Assembly: GCA_034766995.1 (NCBI GenBank)
Contig: CM068318.1
Coordinates: 32,772,956 to 32,836,955, forward strand
Direction: 5' to 3'
DNA from: Acanthacorydalis orientalis
Taxonomy: Eukaryota > Arthropoda > Insecta > Megaloptera > Corydalidae
DNA: 64,000 bases
Shown: one piece after another, positions 51,031-62,670 of the stretch
How positions within the stretch are numbered: the first letter of the stretch is position 1
Layout of the letters: every line of letters starts with the position of its first letter
Made by a program: the position numbers and the translations under genes
Notes under the pieces: generated by a model
The model's database searches: none
Seen by the model: the letters and a program-made list of their open reading frames with translations, nothing else
What the model was told of the DNA's origin: nothing

Positions 51031-51606
51031 GTAAGTTGGTAGGAAAATGATTCTGTTTTTTTAAATTCTAAATATATTTTTTTTCGATGAACACGTTATT
51101 TCATCGTGTTCACGTTAATGTGCATTTTTCGGTCTGAATTTTATTAACATCGACTATGGTTTTGTTATAAATTATGCTTCAGAATGGGTTATTGAATTAA
51201 AAGTTGAAAAGAAGCAAAAAGGACCCATTTTTTCTATGAATTGAAAAATGGTACCAAAACAACAAAAGCTCGTAAAGTAGCAGAAATTGCTCGTAAGCTA
51301 AACGGTGATTTTGGTGTGGGTAATGTTACGGAACGTACGGTGCAATGGTGGTTCCAAAAATTTCATGCTGGGGATGATAACCTTGAAGATGAAGAAAGTC
51401 GCGGGCGTCCTTTTTCAGTGCATAACAACGAGCTGAAGTAGTTTCTTTAATAAGAACCACACACAAAATTCTAAAGCTTGCACAAAAGTTACGTTTAGTC
51501 ATTAAACAATTCTGAACCATTTACAACTACTAGGAAAACCAAAAAAAGAGAAAAAGTTATATGAATTTTAAAGTTATAAACTCCAGTTATTTTTCTAACA
51601 ATCTAA
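51031..51606 (+). mobile_element. Mariner deletion derivative, 576 bases, best N-terminal frame
   Basis: Left end TAAGTTGGTAGGAAAATGAT; right end ATTTTTCTAACAATCTAA. The plus frame 51241-51441 encodes the complete first DNA-binding domain: EIARKLNGDFGVGNVTERTV, QWWFQKFHAG, then EDEESRGRPFS. It stops at TAG (51439-51441) and jumps at CTTGCACAAAAGTTACGTTT/AGTCATT to the 3' end, the same deletion as in the copies at 22580 and 31837. The short ORF is only a transposase N-terminus; it could at most be a DNA-binding fragment. Confidence 0.92.
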
Positions 51607-52115
51607 TATATTAGAAAATGGTCAAAAATATTTTGGAGAGAAGATATAGATAAATGAATCAAAAAAATTGCATCTTATATTTCACAATAAAAGGGAAAGT
51701 ATTTTTCTTTAAATGTGTTATTTAAATGAATATCAAATTTGTGCCAGTTGACTTTAATAGTGTTAATATTTTTTTTTATAAATTATGTACGTATATATAT
51801 ATATATAACTCAAGTATATTTCGAAACCTGAATATATATTTCCATAGTAAAGTGATTAGAATTTTTTGAATAAAAGTATATTTAATCTAAAATTAAATGA
51901 ATTTCCACAGTTGTAAACTAACCTAAATTTTAAGCTAATTTTTTGTGTTGACTTGACCCAAACTTCAATTTTCTTATAAAACATATAAAGAGAAGCACTT
52001 TAAGAGATACCTTCATGTGGACTCAAGGAGAATAATATGTCTACATCACAATATTCTCGTTCAAATGAATGGTCTATCATAACAATAGACAGCAGCAAAA
52101 TTGTGTGCTTTATAT

Positions 52116-52169
<54 letters not shown>

Positions 52170-53139
52170 CGAGTTTCAAATACTAAAAAATAATACAAAA
52201 CCAAAAACTATTTTTCATGGTATATTTTTGAATGACGTGACCATAAGCAAACAATCATAAAATAAATGATTTTATAAATTGACAAATAGAATATGTTTCC
52301 ATTTCATTTCTTATATATACAACTAATTTTAAAGAATAAATTCTAATAAAACTATATAAGAAAATGTAATATATATCATTAATTTAACAAAAAATGTGAA
52401 TCTTTGAAATGTTCAGTTCAATTGTAAGATTCGAAAATATATAAAAATGCAAAAAATTATTATTAACAACAAATTATTTCAATGCTAGAATTAATTTTAA
52501 ATTAAAATATTTTAAGTTTTAATCAAGAATTATGGATTGTGCATTTAAAAAAATTCTTCCAAAGATTTTCACACTAACCATAAAGAGAAATATCCTTTTA
52601 AATATTTCAAAAACGCGCATCTTTAAAATTATCATTTATTTTAATAATACAGTTCTCTCTCTCACACACTCTCTCTCTCCCTATATATATATATATATAT
52701 ATATAAATATATATATCCTTTCACAAACGAGTTTTCACTCATTCCAGAAATCATCTACCCTTACGATGCTTATATAATGGTATCGCCATCGAAATGTTTA
52801 TACTAAATTGAAGACATTTTTAAGTAATAATGAAATACCATCCACTTGAAGATTTAATCTTTGCCTTTAATGTATAATAAAATGAAATTAACTCTTTCAT
52901 CTTACAACAATGAAAAGGTGTTATCTTTTAAAGTTATTTTTATGTTTAGAAACAAAAAAAAAATCATCTTGTCATAAATTTCCATAAACATTGAGATTAT
53001 TCACAACGACAAAATCCAATACAAAAAGAGAGAATAATTTAAGAGGAATAAAAATTTTTGCGCAAGAGTTCATAACTACTAAATGATTTAACATATTTGG
53101 ACCAAATAAAATATGAAAAAATGTCAGAATATTACCTTT
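51607..53139. other. AT-rich intronic stretch with TA tracts
   Basis: TA tracts at 52122-52168 and 52683-52716 (the latter preceded by CTCTCTCTCACACACTCTCT). Nothing else recognised. Confidence 0.5.
52122..52168. repeat. (TA)n microsatellite
   Basis: 47 bases of TA. Confidence 0.95.
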
Positions 53140-53400
53140 CAAGGAGTGTATTTATTTCTCAACATAATTACCACCACATTTGTTAAATTTCTGTGTTGAA
53201 ATTTGTCAATTTTCTAGACTGAATCAGGAATAAAAACATCAATTAATTATTCTGCATCAGTTTTAGCCTATTTCAATTATTCTTTTCTGAGAACTTTGTA
53301 TAACTAATTATTGAAACGACAAATGATTATCGGAACAGCTTAAATAATAGTAACACTCTGAAAAAATTATGAGGCACTTCTCTTCTTGAAATGTATTGCT
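53140..53400 (-). mobile_element. Mariner C-terminal fragment
   Basis: On the minus strand it ends KFNKCGGNYVEK followed by a stop, the characteristic mariner C-terminus (KC...GdYVEK*), then the AAATACACTCCTTG tail. Upstream frames (LIDVFIPDSV, FQKRIIEI) fit the preceding helix region across frameshifts. No catalytic box survives. It abuts the next mariner at 53410. Confidence 0.72.
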
Positions 53401-53409
53401 TCATTTCTT

Positions 53410-54642
53410 TTAGGTTGGTATACAAATAATTGCGGTTTTTATCATTTTAAGTTTGGCACAGATTTTTCTAGTTACCGTTATCTTTTGTTACACTCATATG
53501 ATACATCATTGTAAACAATGAAACTAGTATTACTGATTTCAGCTTATGTCTATGGTTTTCATTCTTTAGTGTTGTTGGATATAACGTCTTAAATTAATGA
53601 TGGAAAAAAGAAAATTCGCACGATTTTGTTGTATGAGTTTAAATTGGGACGTAAAGTAACAGAACTGCTAGAAATAAAAAATTTGTTTTATACCGAAGAG
53701 TCAATTTGTGAACGTACAGCTCAACACTGCTTTAAAAAATTTCGTAAAGGAAACGAAAGTCTTGATGATGAGGAGAGTCGTGGACGTACTTCATTTGTAG
53801 ACAATAATAATTTAAGAACCATTATTGTAGCTGAGCCACGTAAAATAACTCGAGAGGTGGCAGAAGAACTCAATATTTATTATTCTACAGTTGTTCGATA
53901 TTTGACCCTAATTGAAGAACAAAAATTGCCGTATGAACTGAAGCAAGTCTGCTCTGCGCTTCTTTTGCGTAACAAAATTGTCCTTTATTGATTGAAGTGG
54001 ATTCTCTACAAGAATTGGAAACGTTCATTAAAGTGGCTAGACCGAGGAGAAGCAGTTAAACAGTTTTCAAAACTGAAGCTCCATGAAAAAAATATTATGG
54101 TGGCTGTTTGGTAGTCGGTAAATGGCATCATTCACTACAACTTCTGAATACTAAATTCTGATGAAACAATGACAGCAGAAAAATATTATCAGGAAATTGA
54201 AAAATGCATGAGAAGTTGCATCGATTACAGTCAGTATTAGTCAATCGACTAAAGGACTAATTATTCTTCATGACAACGCCTGACTATACGTTTTACAAAT
54301 GACTTTAAATAAATTAAATGAACTGGCTTATGAAACCTTACCTAACCCACCTTATTCTTCGAACCTGTTTCCGACAGATTAACATTTTTTTAAACATTTG
54401 AATAATTTCCTACGAGAGAAGGTTTTCAAAGATCAAGAATCAGCTCAAGGCGCTTTCGATGAATTCGTTAATTCCAAGACTCCATAATTCTATTTTGCAC
54501 GAATAAACAAACTTGTTTCCCGTTAGGAGAAATGTATGCAGGCCAATGGTCTTTATTTTGATTAATAAATTTAATTTTTAACGTATATATGCGCCTTTAT
54601 ACTCGATACGTAAAAATCCCAATTATTTTCGCACCAGCCTAA
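53410..54642 (+). mobile_element. Cecropia-type mariner, near full length, best preserved N-terminus
   Basis: Left end TTAGGTTGGTATACAAATAA; right end TTATTTTCGCACCAGCCTAA; 1233 bases. The plus frame 53626-53991 covers the bipartite DNA-binding domain: YEFKLGRKVTELLEIKNLFY, SICERTAQHCFKKFRKGNES, DDEESRGRTSFV, then REVAEELNIYYSTVVRYLTL. Thereafter the first catalytic Asp box is lost in a small deletion (SALLLRNKIVLY* then W-LYKNWKRSLKWLDRGEA). LHDNA followed by a stop (second Asp) lies near 54265-54285 and SDRLTFF in place of SPTDYHFF near 54370-54395. It is inactive. Confidence 0.93.
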
Positions 54643-54852
54643 TATCAAGTTGTAAATATCGCGTAACAAAAAAATTATCTTACTCTGAGTACTGGTCTAA
54701 TGAAGAAGTAAATTTTTTATCGAAATATTGACTTGGGATCAGTATTTATATTTACTCAAAATTTTACATTTCAATGCGAATTATGTGAAAGCAGATGGTG
54801 ATAGATTATATAAAAAAATGTGAAATCTGCGATATGCTTAGATAAAGTTTCA

Positions 54853-55646
54853 GGCCTTATTCCCACAAGCGTTAAAAAAACTTTGCGTTCAGAGTTAGCG
54901 TTAGCTTTTTTAAAACGCTCGCAGATACAGTATTCATATGAGCGTTTAAAAATCACTTCTTTTCATCATCTTCGGACGCATGAATTCAGAAGAGTTGTTG
55001 CCAATAGCTGTATGTATTTTAAGAAAGTGAAAAAAATGACAAAGTTCTGTGTGCATCCTCTGAATGATCAACGGTACTTGAAAGGACAGTTTGTGGCAAT
55101 TTATGATGATTGAAGGTTGTATCCGGATATTTTTTAGCTACTCAAATATGAAAATTGAAACATTTAATGAATTATTGAGAATTGTTATCTACGATATTTT
55201 CCCAATTTGGGATTATTTTTGAAGTAACTTCCATCTACGTGTCCTCCATAAAAATTATGTTTGAATAATTTGATAAACCTTTGTTATATAACAAAGATCT
55301 CGATTCCACCTCCAAAATAAAACGTTCAGTACCAAATACCGCCATTTTTGTAAACGGTCTCTGCCGTTATCTGTTGTACTTGTAATCAGTACCAACGTGC
55401 AGGCAAGACTGACCGATAAATTCGCTTTTTAAACGCCTATGTGAATGAAAATACCCTCTTCCATATGTTCTATTTACTTCAACGCAAACCGCTCGGCGTT
55501 AGAAATGGTTCAAGTTCTATATTTTTTACCGCGCGTTAAATAAACGCCAGCTTGTGAAAATATACACTGAGTTTCATATGTTTTATTGAAAAGATGAAAA
55601 AAAAACGTGCGTTAATGCGTTTTTTAACGCTCGTGTTAACAAGGCC
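54853..55646 (+). mobile_element. PIF/Harbinger-like element, short, with transposase N-terminal piece
   Basis: Inverted ends: left GGCCTTATTCCCACAAGCGT/TAAAAAA, right (inverted) GGCCTTGTTAACACGAGCGT/TAAAAAA. 794 bases. A plus frame inside reads FVAIYDD, then after a frameshift RIFFSYSNMKIETFNELLRI, then V (about 55115-55185), which fits the Harbinger transposase start (F..yFRMs..tFneLL..v.p.i). The following R..I....L..tLRfLatG region is gone. The open frame at 54820-55113 begins outside the left end, so its start is not real. A clear 3-base target duplication was not found. Confidence 0.72.
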
Positions 55647-55747
55647 TAGAGATGTATTCTGCCCATTCCCAAATTAATATATTGTTGAACGTTTTCTTAT
55701 TCATAAAGGCAGATTGTCCGCACCGTCCGGTCGCAATGTGTACCTTA

Positions 55748-55933
55748 AAGCTAGCGTACATTAGGACTGATTGCATCGTTGCGGATTAGTCAAAAATTCG
55801 CCTACCAACCGATTCCGACGTGCTGTGATTCGACGTTCCGGCAGTAGTGTGCGATGGCACATATAAAATGTTTGCAAACGATCCGTGCCGATTTTTGCGA
55901 ACGATGCAATCAGTCCTAATGTGCACTAGCCTT
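55748..55933. mobile_element. Foldback MITE, 186 bases, TA-flanked
   Basis: Inverted repeats of about 33 bases: left AAGCTAGCGTACATTAGGAC/TGATTGCATCGTT, right (inverted) AAGGCTAGTGCACATTAGGA/CTGATTGCATCGTT. It is flanked by TA at 55746-55747 and 55934-55935 and has no coding potential. The family was not recognised; TA or TTA target duplication fits Tc1/mariner or PIF/Harbinger mobilisation. Confidence 0.82.
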
Positions 55934-56465
55934 TATAGCGCAGCGCACAGTGGAGTATTTGCTTGATCTAGCTAGCCCAAAATTATTTTAATTATTTTAC
56001 TGATTCAAAATATACTTCTCTTTTGGTTCATGGGATTTTTAGGATATTTAAAAAATATTTTCTTTTTTTAAATCAATATAATTTTTCTCATTAGCCTTTT
56101 TCAAGGTACTTCAAACGTACCCTGAAGTCAATCATATTTTTTTTTATAAAAGTATCTTCTTTCTTATATGCATTATCTATCTACGTCTTATTTATTATCT
56201 CTGATTTTACAGAAGAAAAGCGATGTAAGTATCTCCATTCTTTGAACTCCTGAGTATTGTTTATGTCTCAACATACAATTTTCGGGGAATTCCAATTGTT
56301 GGTTGATATTATTATTATTACGTTGCTTCCTTTTTAGTCATTATTTGTACTCCTGATGATTCTAAAGACAAAAAAAGACATTTCAAATTAAAAGTAAACT
56401 CGGAATCAAGATATATGACTAAAAGAAATTATCAGACGAAATACAAGCGTTTCTGCACGAAATCG

Positions 56466-56520
56466 TCGTTACTGTTTTTATTGTTTTTATTACTGTTTTT
56501 ATTACTGTTTTTAAAGTTAA
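56466..56520. repeat. Short tandem repeat, TTACTGTTTTTA unit
   Basis: About four imperfect copies of a 12-base TTACTGTTTTTA unit. Confidence 0.8.
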
Positions 56521-56821
56521 AAACTTCCTCCCTCATGTTAATATAATAAAAACATCAGGATGCACCCTGAAGTATAACAGAAACCCTCGACTTGTTTCGA
56601 AACTTGCACGAAAGTGACTAAAAAAGGACTATTCTTGAATCGATATTTAACTGTATTAAAACAAATGCAATTGAAATTAAAATGATTTAACTATATTCTC
56701 TCTTACGTCCTTCACGACAATCCATAGTATAAAACTTTCATTACTTGTTTGAATAAAAAAAATTCACCTTTGAAATTAAGCGATCACACAGAACACCTGT
56801 AAAAGATGCGTGCACAATTAA

Positions 56822-57778
56822 TCCCTTAAGCGTTTTGTTTTATTTTGAGACTGTAAACTGGTGTGCTTAATTATTTCTAATCGATGACGAGTATACTCGA
56901 CGAAAACATAGTAAATCCACTTGCTGTAAGATTGAGTTAAATTATAACAAAATGATAAATTTTTTTCGTTGTTTTTCTGAAAAATTTTTAATTTTATTGG
57001 TAAGTAATTGTCAAGTCGTATTTCATTACTGTTTGTTGCAATCCATTTTTTAATCTTGAATGTTGTTAGAAATTCAGGTGACTTTCCAAATATTACTCAG
57101 CATATTAATTAATTTGCTCCGCTATTATGTTTAGTAAGTCGTAATTTAAAAAAAAATCCATATAGAACATACATTTGGTTTTTGACGAATTGGGAATAGT
57201 GAAATTTGTGTCAGGATGAGCAGTAAATTTAAATGGTGCTCACTCTCCACCTCTAATATTCCATTACACATTTGAATTTTTATTTTCTTTATGTGGTTAA
57301 TTATATTTTTTATCCTCATCACTACTTTCATCAGAAGATGTTGACATTACTGATATTCTTTTCTGTGTTCTTGTATGTAAAAACACATCTTCTTTATCTT
57401 CTTCAACGTCATCTCTAATTTTATCATAAAACGTTACAGGTATTATCAATTTTTTCGGTTTTCTTGAATGTAAAGATATATTTCCATCACTATTAATAAA
57501 ACTCATCTGGAAGGATAAATAAAAACATTATTTACTTCACAATTTTTTCTATTACACCCTATAATATCTTGTCTAGATAGCAGACGTAAGATTCACGAAA
57601 AAGAAAACAGCTTAGAAATATTCAAAAATGTGCTAAAATTACAAATGTATATTTTTTTACCTAAATATTACAATAAATAGCAAAATCGATTTTTTTCTAC
57701 ATGACAAATATACTCAACATTAATCAAAAAAATGCCATCTTTTCATGACTAGCATACTCGACATGAACGCTTAAGGAG
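56822..57778 (-). mobile_element. PiggyBac-like derivative with CCCTTAAGCG ends, nested
   Basis: It is flanked by TTAA at 56818-56821 and 57779-57782. Left end TCCCTTAAGCGTTTTGTTTT; right end, read inward, CTCCTTAAGCGTTCATGTCG. Inside each end is a GA(C)GAGTATACTCG-like motif (56886-56899; AGCATACTCGACATG near 57751-57765). On the minus strand 57506-57297 encodes an acidic segment (VEEDKEDVFLHTRTQ, then MSTSSDESSDEDKKYN) like the unstructured N-terminus of piggyBac transposases. The rest of the gene is missing. 957 bases. Confidence 0.85.
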
Positions 57779-58349
57779 TTAAAAACGATTAACTTCTGAA
57801 TGCCTGCACAAGGTTGCAAGTAGCGCAAGAGAAAGAAAAATTGTGATCTCTTGTTCCCTAACTACTCAACTTTCGCAGGTAGTAATTAATTTTTACCTAT
57901 GATAAATTTAATGAAATTTAATTTTGGCCAGCTAGATCAGATAAATACTTCATTGTAAGGCATCTCGTTCAGCGAGAGCGTTCCAGCATAGAAGATCGTC
58001 GTAGCGAAAGGGTTAATCATTATTTATAAGTTATTGCTAATAAGTTAGTAAGATTTTACTTTAATTATTACATCCACAACTTTTATTACGTCTAAATATA
58101 ATTACAAGAAAAGAAAATTACAAGTACAAAATGATATTTTACTAGAATTAAATGTGTCTAAAGAATTGTTTTTTTCATAAAAGAAAATAATAAACTATAT
58201 ATTTTATATTTATATGTTTTACTATGAACGTTTATCTCGACTTTTCTAGACAAATAACAAATATACACTACACACTTTATATCTAGTATGTAGCATTGAA
58301 TTTTTATATTGTTTCTATTTTAATCGAGTCTAATTTTCTTCTGTTACAG

Positions 58350-58418
58350 TCTACTAAACTACAACCACATCGAGACCGTCGAAAGGCTTGCATTTAATGG
58401 ATCCCAGATGGCTAAGCT
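58350..58418 (+). CDS. Internal exon of LGR1-like receptor (LRR exon 3 of 3 in window)
   Basis: This 69-base exon is preceded by TTCTTCTGTTACAG and followed by GTAAGTGA. It is phase 2 at both ends. Its first base completes the Leu codon begun at 13928, giving IEL-LLNYNHIETVERLAFNGSQ and then MAKL. LLNYNHIE..E..AFNGSQM.KL corresponds closely to the FSHR repeat W-L-N-K-N-G-I-Q-E-I followed by C-A-F-N-G-T-Q-L. The AFNGxQ motif is the best argument for a type A LGR (FSHR/TSHR/LGR1) rather than an LGR4-6/rickets or relaxin-type receptor. The next repeat would lie beyond 58418; I found no matching exon before 64000. Confidence 0.87.
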
Positions 58419-59158
58419 GTAAGTGAATTTGTATCAATTGTAGGCAATTCTCTGAAAAGTTAATCACTAACTGAGAATTTATATCTACCACACACCTTGT
58501 ATATTTTCACTCTAATTCAATTTACTCTCGGCATTATTACGAAACAAACGTCACCAACATTCAACTCGTGTCATTGATTGAATTTTGCGTAATATCTATG
58601 TCAACAGATATTAAATATCTGTTCGTAATCAATATTACTAAGACATCAATAGCTGCACGTAATTAAATCATACCAGTGACATAGAGCATTGTTCGTGTTA
58701 ATTAATATAGAGTGGATCGATAAAAAGAAAAGTTATATGATATTTTGTTTACATTTAATGTTTTTAATGTTAAAAAGAAATATCTATCAAAACTGAAAAT
58801 GTCTAAGACAGCTATCTAATGAAATTACCGTAATTAATTCTCGCCATCCGATGTCCGTCAACATTATTGAAATTATAATGAGTACATACAACACTGATTT
58901 ACATTTACAGCATATATTAATCACTCAATTATGTTTGAATTATTTTTTTATATGAATATATCGTATTAATGAAATTAAAGAATAAATTTTACACATATTT
59001 TTACATACAATCAAGAAAAGTAAAATCAAAAAAAGTTATGTCTAACACAATACTCGCACTAGAAGTGAAATTTCTTTGCCATCAGTTAAAATGTAGAGTT
59101 TTTAGAGCATGACATCATCCATGATAAGTTAATTGTTTCGTTTTTGTTTATTGATATT

Positions 59159-59830
59159 TTAAGAATCGATATAAGAAAGAAGCCATAAAGTAGAATTTAG
59201 TATAAGAGGAAGACGATAAATAAAATACAGTAAGAATTGAATTGGAAAATTAACATTTTTTTTATTACAATATATTTCATCATCTTCCATAATTTCTTCT
59301 AGCGGAGATTCAGTTGTTACAACTGATACTATGGGCTTATGATAACTGAAATATGAAATGAATGTCTTGGATTGTATGTTTTTAAGATATCGCGAAAGGA
59401 CAGAATCTATAGTAATACCCGATTTTGCCATTACGATGATGAGATCAGTATTCATACTTAAGTTTTTCACTTAGAAAATTAACAAGTGGTGCTGAATCTT
59501 CTGATGCAAAATTCACATTAAAATCCCCACTGATAATCGTTATTAGTTTATCCTCTCCTCTACCAAGGAGTCTGTACCTCCATGAGTGTACGATAGTAAT
59601 GAACGGTGTTTTAAGTAGATTATATCATTCTTTTTTGATTCAGAGAAATGTAAATCACAGTAATTGCAATTGTTTTTTCGTCTTTCATTTTATACTCAGC
59701 AACGCAGAATTCGCCAACTGTTCTCACCGTTGCACCAAATAATTGGGATTGTGCAACAGTGATAACCATGAACAGAGTGACAATATTAACTAAGCTGTCA
59801 CTCGCTTATACTGTCTACTCATGAGCCATC
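59159..59830 (-). mobile_element. Helentron-type endonuclease remnant
   Basis: On the minus strand: QLFGATVRTVGEFCVAEYKM, then KDEKTIAITVIYISLNQK (about 59765-59640), then RGEDKLITIISGDFNVNFAS, EDSAPLVNFL (about 59570-59475), a one-frame shift, and MNTDLIIVMAKSGITIDSVL, then KTFISYFSYHKPIVSVV (59460-59330). The order and the SGDFNVNF motif (Asp/Asn of the catalytic site) fit an endonuclease/exonuclease/phosphatase domain like those carried by Helentrons. It is degenerate: at least two frameshifts and stops, with no Rep or helicase seen and no element ends. A non-LTR retroelement endonuclease is the alternative, but the SYFSYHKPIVS segment favours Helentron. Confidence 0.78.
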
Positions 59831-60032
59831 TCCCCCTTCCACGTCGTAACAACTTCCGTAATACTTTTTCATCTCAGCCTTGAAAATTTACTCCCAACGT
59901 AGCTAAAGTAATTCCACTTCAAAAATAAGAGAATTATAATATTTTTTCTGATATGTTAACATCATTTATCCAATCATATCACAACAAAGAATACTTCTGA
60001 AAATAAGGCACATAAACAAATTTGAATATATA

Positions 60033-61320
60033 CAAGGGTGAGAGAAAAGTTTGCGGCCTAAGAAGAAACAACAAAATATTGAATGAAAAATAATTTCATT
60101 TTTCGACATGTCTCTTTTTAACTTCTTATACTTATTTCACGCTTTTTAAGAGTCTGTATGTCACCCTTATAGGCCGATTCGTCCAACTCTTCAAACTAGA
60201 TATTTGTGGCGGTAATCACATCGAAACCCGATTCATATTTTTGTCAACGTAAAGCTTTTTCAGGTTTCAAAACTGACAAAAGTCCGAGGGGGCTAATTCT
60301 GGCGAATAGGTTGCATGAAGCAGCAGTTTGAAACACAATTGATGCATTTTATCCATCACAGTAACAGACTTGTGAAAAGGTGCATTTTTCTGATAATACA
60401 TAATTTTTTTCCTTGCTACTCCGGACCATTTTTCGAGAACTTTCTGGTTCGACTGGTCAAGTAAGTTGACGTAATACTTCCCATTTAATTTTTTATCTTT
60501 TTCAAGCTAATTGACAAAAAAAAAGTCTTTTACTTCCCAAAATACTGACGCCATAACCTTTCCGGCCGATAAAACTGCTTTCGCCTTCTTCGGAGTTGGT
60601 TCATTTCTCACTGTCCACTGTTTTGATTGTTGTTGGCCCCGAGAGTGTAATGGTAAATCCAAGTCTCGTTCATAGTAACGATTCGACTTAAAAATTTGGC
60701 GGAGTTCACTTGAACAGTGCCAAATACTGCTCGGAGATGGTCATACCATTGAGTTTTTGCTCTTGTGTGAACAATCACGGTACACATCGTGATGATAGCT
60801 TTCTCATGCCCAAAACTTCGTATAATATGTGATGTACTCACTCTTTTAATATGTTTACAGCCTCAGGTATCTCTTTCAACTTCAATCGACGGTCGTTCGA
60901 TACAATTTTGTATATTTTTGGGTCATTTTCTCGGAAGTAATCATCTTTAGTCTGCCGGAACGTTGTGTACATTCAGTGCAAGTACGGCTACATTTAAAGT
61001 CCATGATCCATATTTTAAAGGATGAAAACGATGAAACAGACTTGCCTTAAGTAGAATCTTACTCAGTTTTTATTTCGGTTGGGGACAAATCCTTAATATG
61101 GAAGTATTTTACTATTACACGTACTTCGGTTTTCTCAGTTGTTGACAAAAAGCATAACTTCTCCACTTTAATAGACTGCCAAATGCAAACTAGTTGACAT
61201 AACGTTATGAAACTTCAAACTATAGCTAATGAAGGATAACACTTCAAAGAACCATAGAAAATGCATGACAATTTGTGCCATCTATCGACTAAGCCAAAAA
61301 CTTTTCATTCCACCCTCGTG
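60033..61320 (-). mobile_element. Mariner element, full length, transposase broken
   Basis: Left end CAAGGGTGAGAGAAAAGTTT; right end, read inward, CACGAGGGTGGAATGAAAAG. At 1288 bases it matches the 7593-8865 element in size and end type. On the minus strand: RAKTQWYDHLRAVFGTVQ, FLSRIVTMNETWIYHYTLGA (first catalytic position, D changed to N; about 60710-60645), and a run of RHCF...KNCFKLL-like C-terminal sequence. Frameshifts and stops are numerous. Confidence 0.9.
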
Positions 61321-62300
61321 CATTATTAATGTCTACACACATTTAACTAGACATACAGTGCAGCATGCTTTGGTTGGTATATGTCGTAGTAAAACATTTA
61401 AATGTTCGCTGTATATCTTAACAGTTATTAACACTGTATCCTGTGATTGTTAGTTAGTTGCTAGCATTGATTATTTTACATGACAACAATTAAAATATAA
61501 TTGTTGTGCCCACGTCTCTTATTAGTGAGATAGTCACTCGATATATTCGATTGTGTAGATACTGGATATTCAATAAAATAGTTTTCATGTTAATGAATTA
61601 GTTTTGTTTATATATATACGCCTGCAATTGATCAACAGTATATAACGGAGAGTATAATTTTTTACAAACAATTAGTTAATATTGTACTTGTTCGAAGTGC
61701 TTTCATTTATACTTTTTATTTTTTGTTCTTTATTTTATGTATTTGCCACCACAGACAATGAATGTTTTCTATGCCTCATTCGATCATATAAGTAAAAACA
61801 TCACGCAATCAATTCCCATTGAAATTATTAATTAACTATCGAACATGATCAGAATTTAATTAAAAAATAACTTTGTCTTAATATGACAAGAATGAGGATG
61901 GCCTTGTAATAAAATTAGATAATTATAAAAATCAAACAGATAAATATTCAATATTTCATCACATTTCTTTTCTATGAACTGAACTACATATCTGCATATT
62001 GAAAATGAGTTCCTTCTTCAAATGACAGAATTTCAGAAGAGATTATGGAAAAGAATCAAATATTAAAGCTTTTGTTCTTATTATTGTCTGTCTTATTGGA
62101 TTTACTATGCCAATTAGGTGTACTTATAATTCTTATTTTCTATTGGTTTTATGTACTAAAGTCAATTTTTAATCTTTTTAAGATTGTTTACAAAAAATAA
62201 AACACCATCAATAAATAGAGCAGACTTAGATTTTCCTCTTTTACTTTTATTACGTCATCGTTATAGTTTAATAAGATTAAAAACAAAAGCCAACTGAGAT
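61321..62300. other. AT-rich intronic stretch, nothing recognised
   Basis: No gene or element ends seen between the mariner at 60033-61320 and the fragment at 62303. The plus ORF at 61229-61453 begins inside the mariner end and is not a gene. Confidence 0.5.
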
Positions 62301-62302
62301 GT

Positions 62303-62580
62303 GCTCAATCGATCATATTCGCCTGATTTAGTTCCACTTGACTTCAATTTATTCTTATACTAAAAAAATCCTTAGTAACAAATGATTTTCTTCAAATTAT
62401 AAACCAAAAGTGATAGTAAATAGCTATTTTGAGGAATTGGGCTTCCAAAATAAGATAAAAGTACTGGAGAATCTTAGTCACATCGTGACACAGATGACAA
62501 TGAAAACACACCTCACCACTACAGCATATAAATTAGTAATAGAGAAGAAAAATAATAATTTTTAGTGAATTAGAGCAAAA
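62303..62580 (+). mobile_element. Mariner C-terminal fragment
   Basis: A plus-strand run across frameshifts reads YSPDLVPLDFNLFL (62320-62361), the third catalytic Asp segment. It is followed by weak NSYFEELG and KIKVLEN matches to the mariner C-terminal helix region. No terminal repeat found. Confidence 0.7.
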
Positions 62581-62608
62581 CACTCTCTGAATTGATAATC
62601 TAATGTAT

Positions 62609-62611
<3 letters not shown>

Positions 62612-62667
<56 letters not shown>
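62612..62667. repeat. (TA)n tract left of mariner
   Basis: TA run abutting the left end of the mariner at 62668; a matching TA run begins at 63938. Confidence 0.96.

Positions 62668-62670
<3 letters not shown>

Larger units (their letters stand above)
55934..58012. mobile_element. Probable outer piggyBac-like element hosting a second one
   Basis: The right end is clear: TAGCGAAAGGG then TTAA (58013-58016). Its subterminal sequence, read inward, AGTATTTATCTGATCTAGCT, recurs inverted on the left as AGTATTTGCTTGATCTAGCT (55954-55973), so the region is bounded by matching inverted repeats. The true left CCCTT end is not visible; the foldback MITE abuts this position and may have replaced or displaced it. 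The element 56822-57778 lies inside. No outer transposase frame was recognised. Confidence 0.6.

Noticed and set aside
54820..55113. 97-codon plus-strand ORF as a host gene
   Set aside because: Its start is outside the Harbinger-like left end and it runs through the terminal repeat; only the part near its end resembles a transposase.
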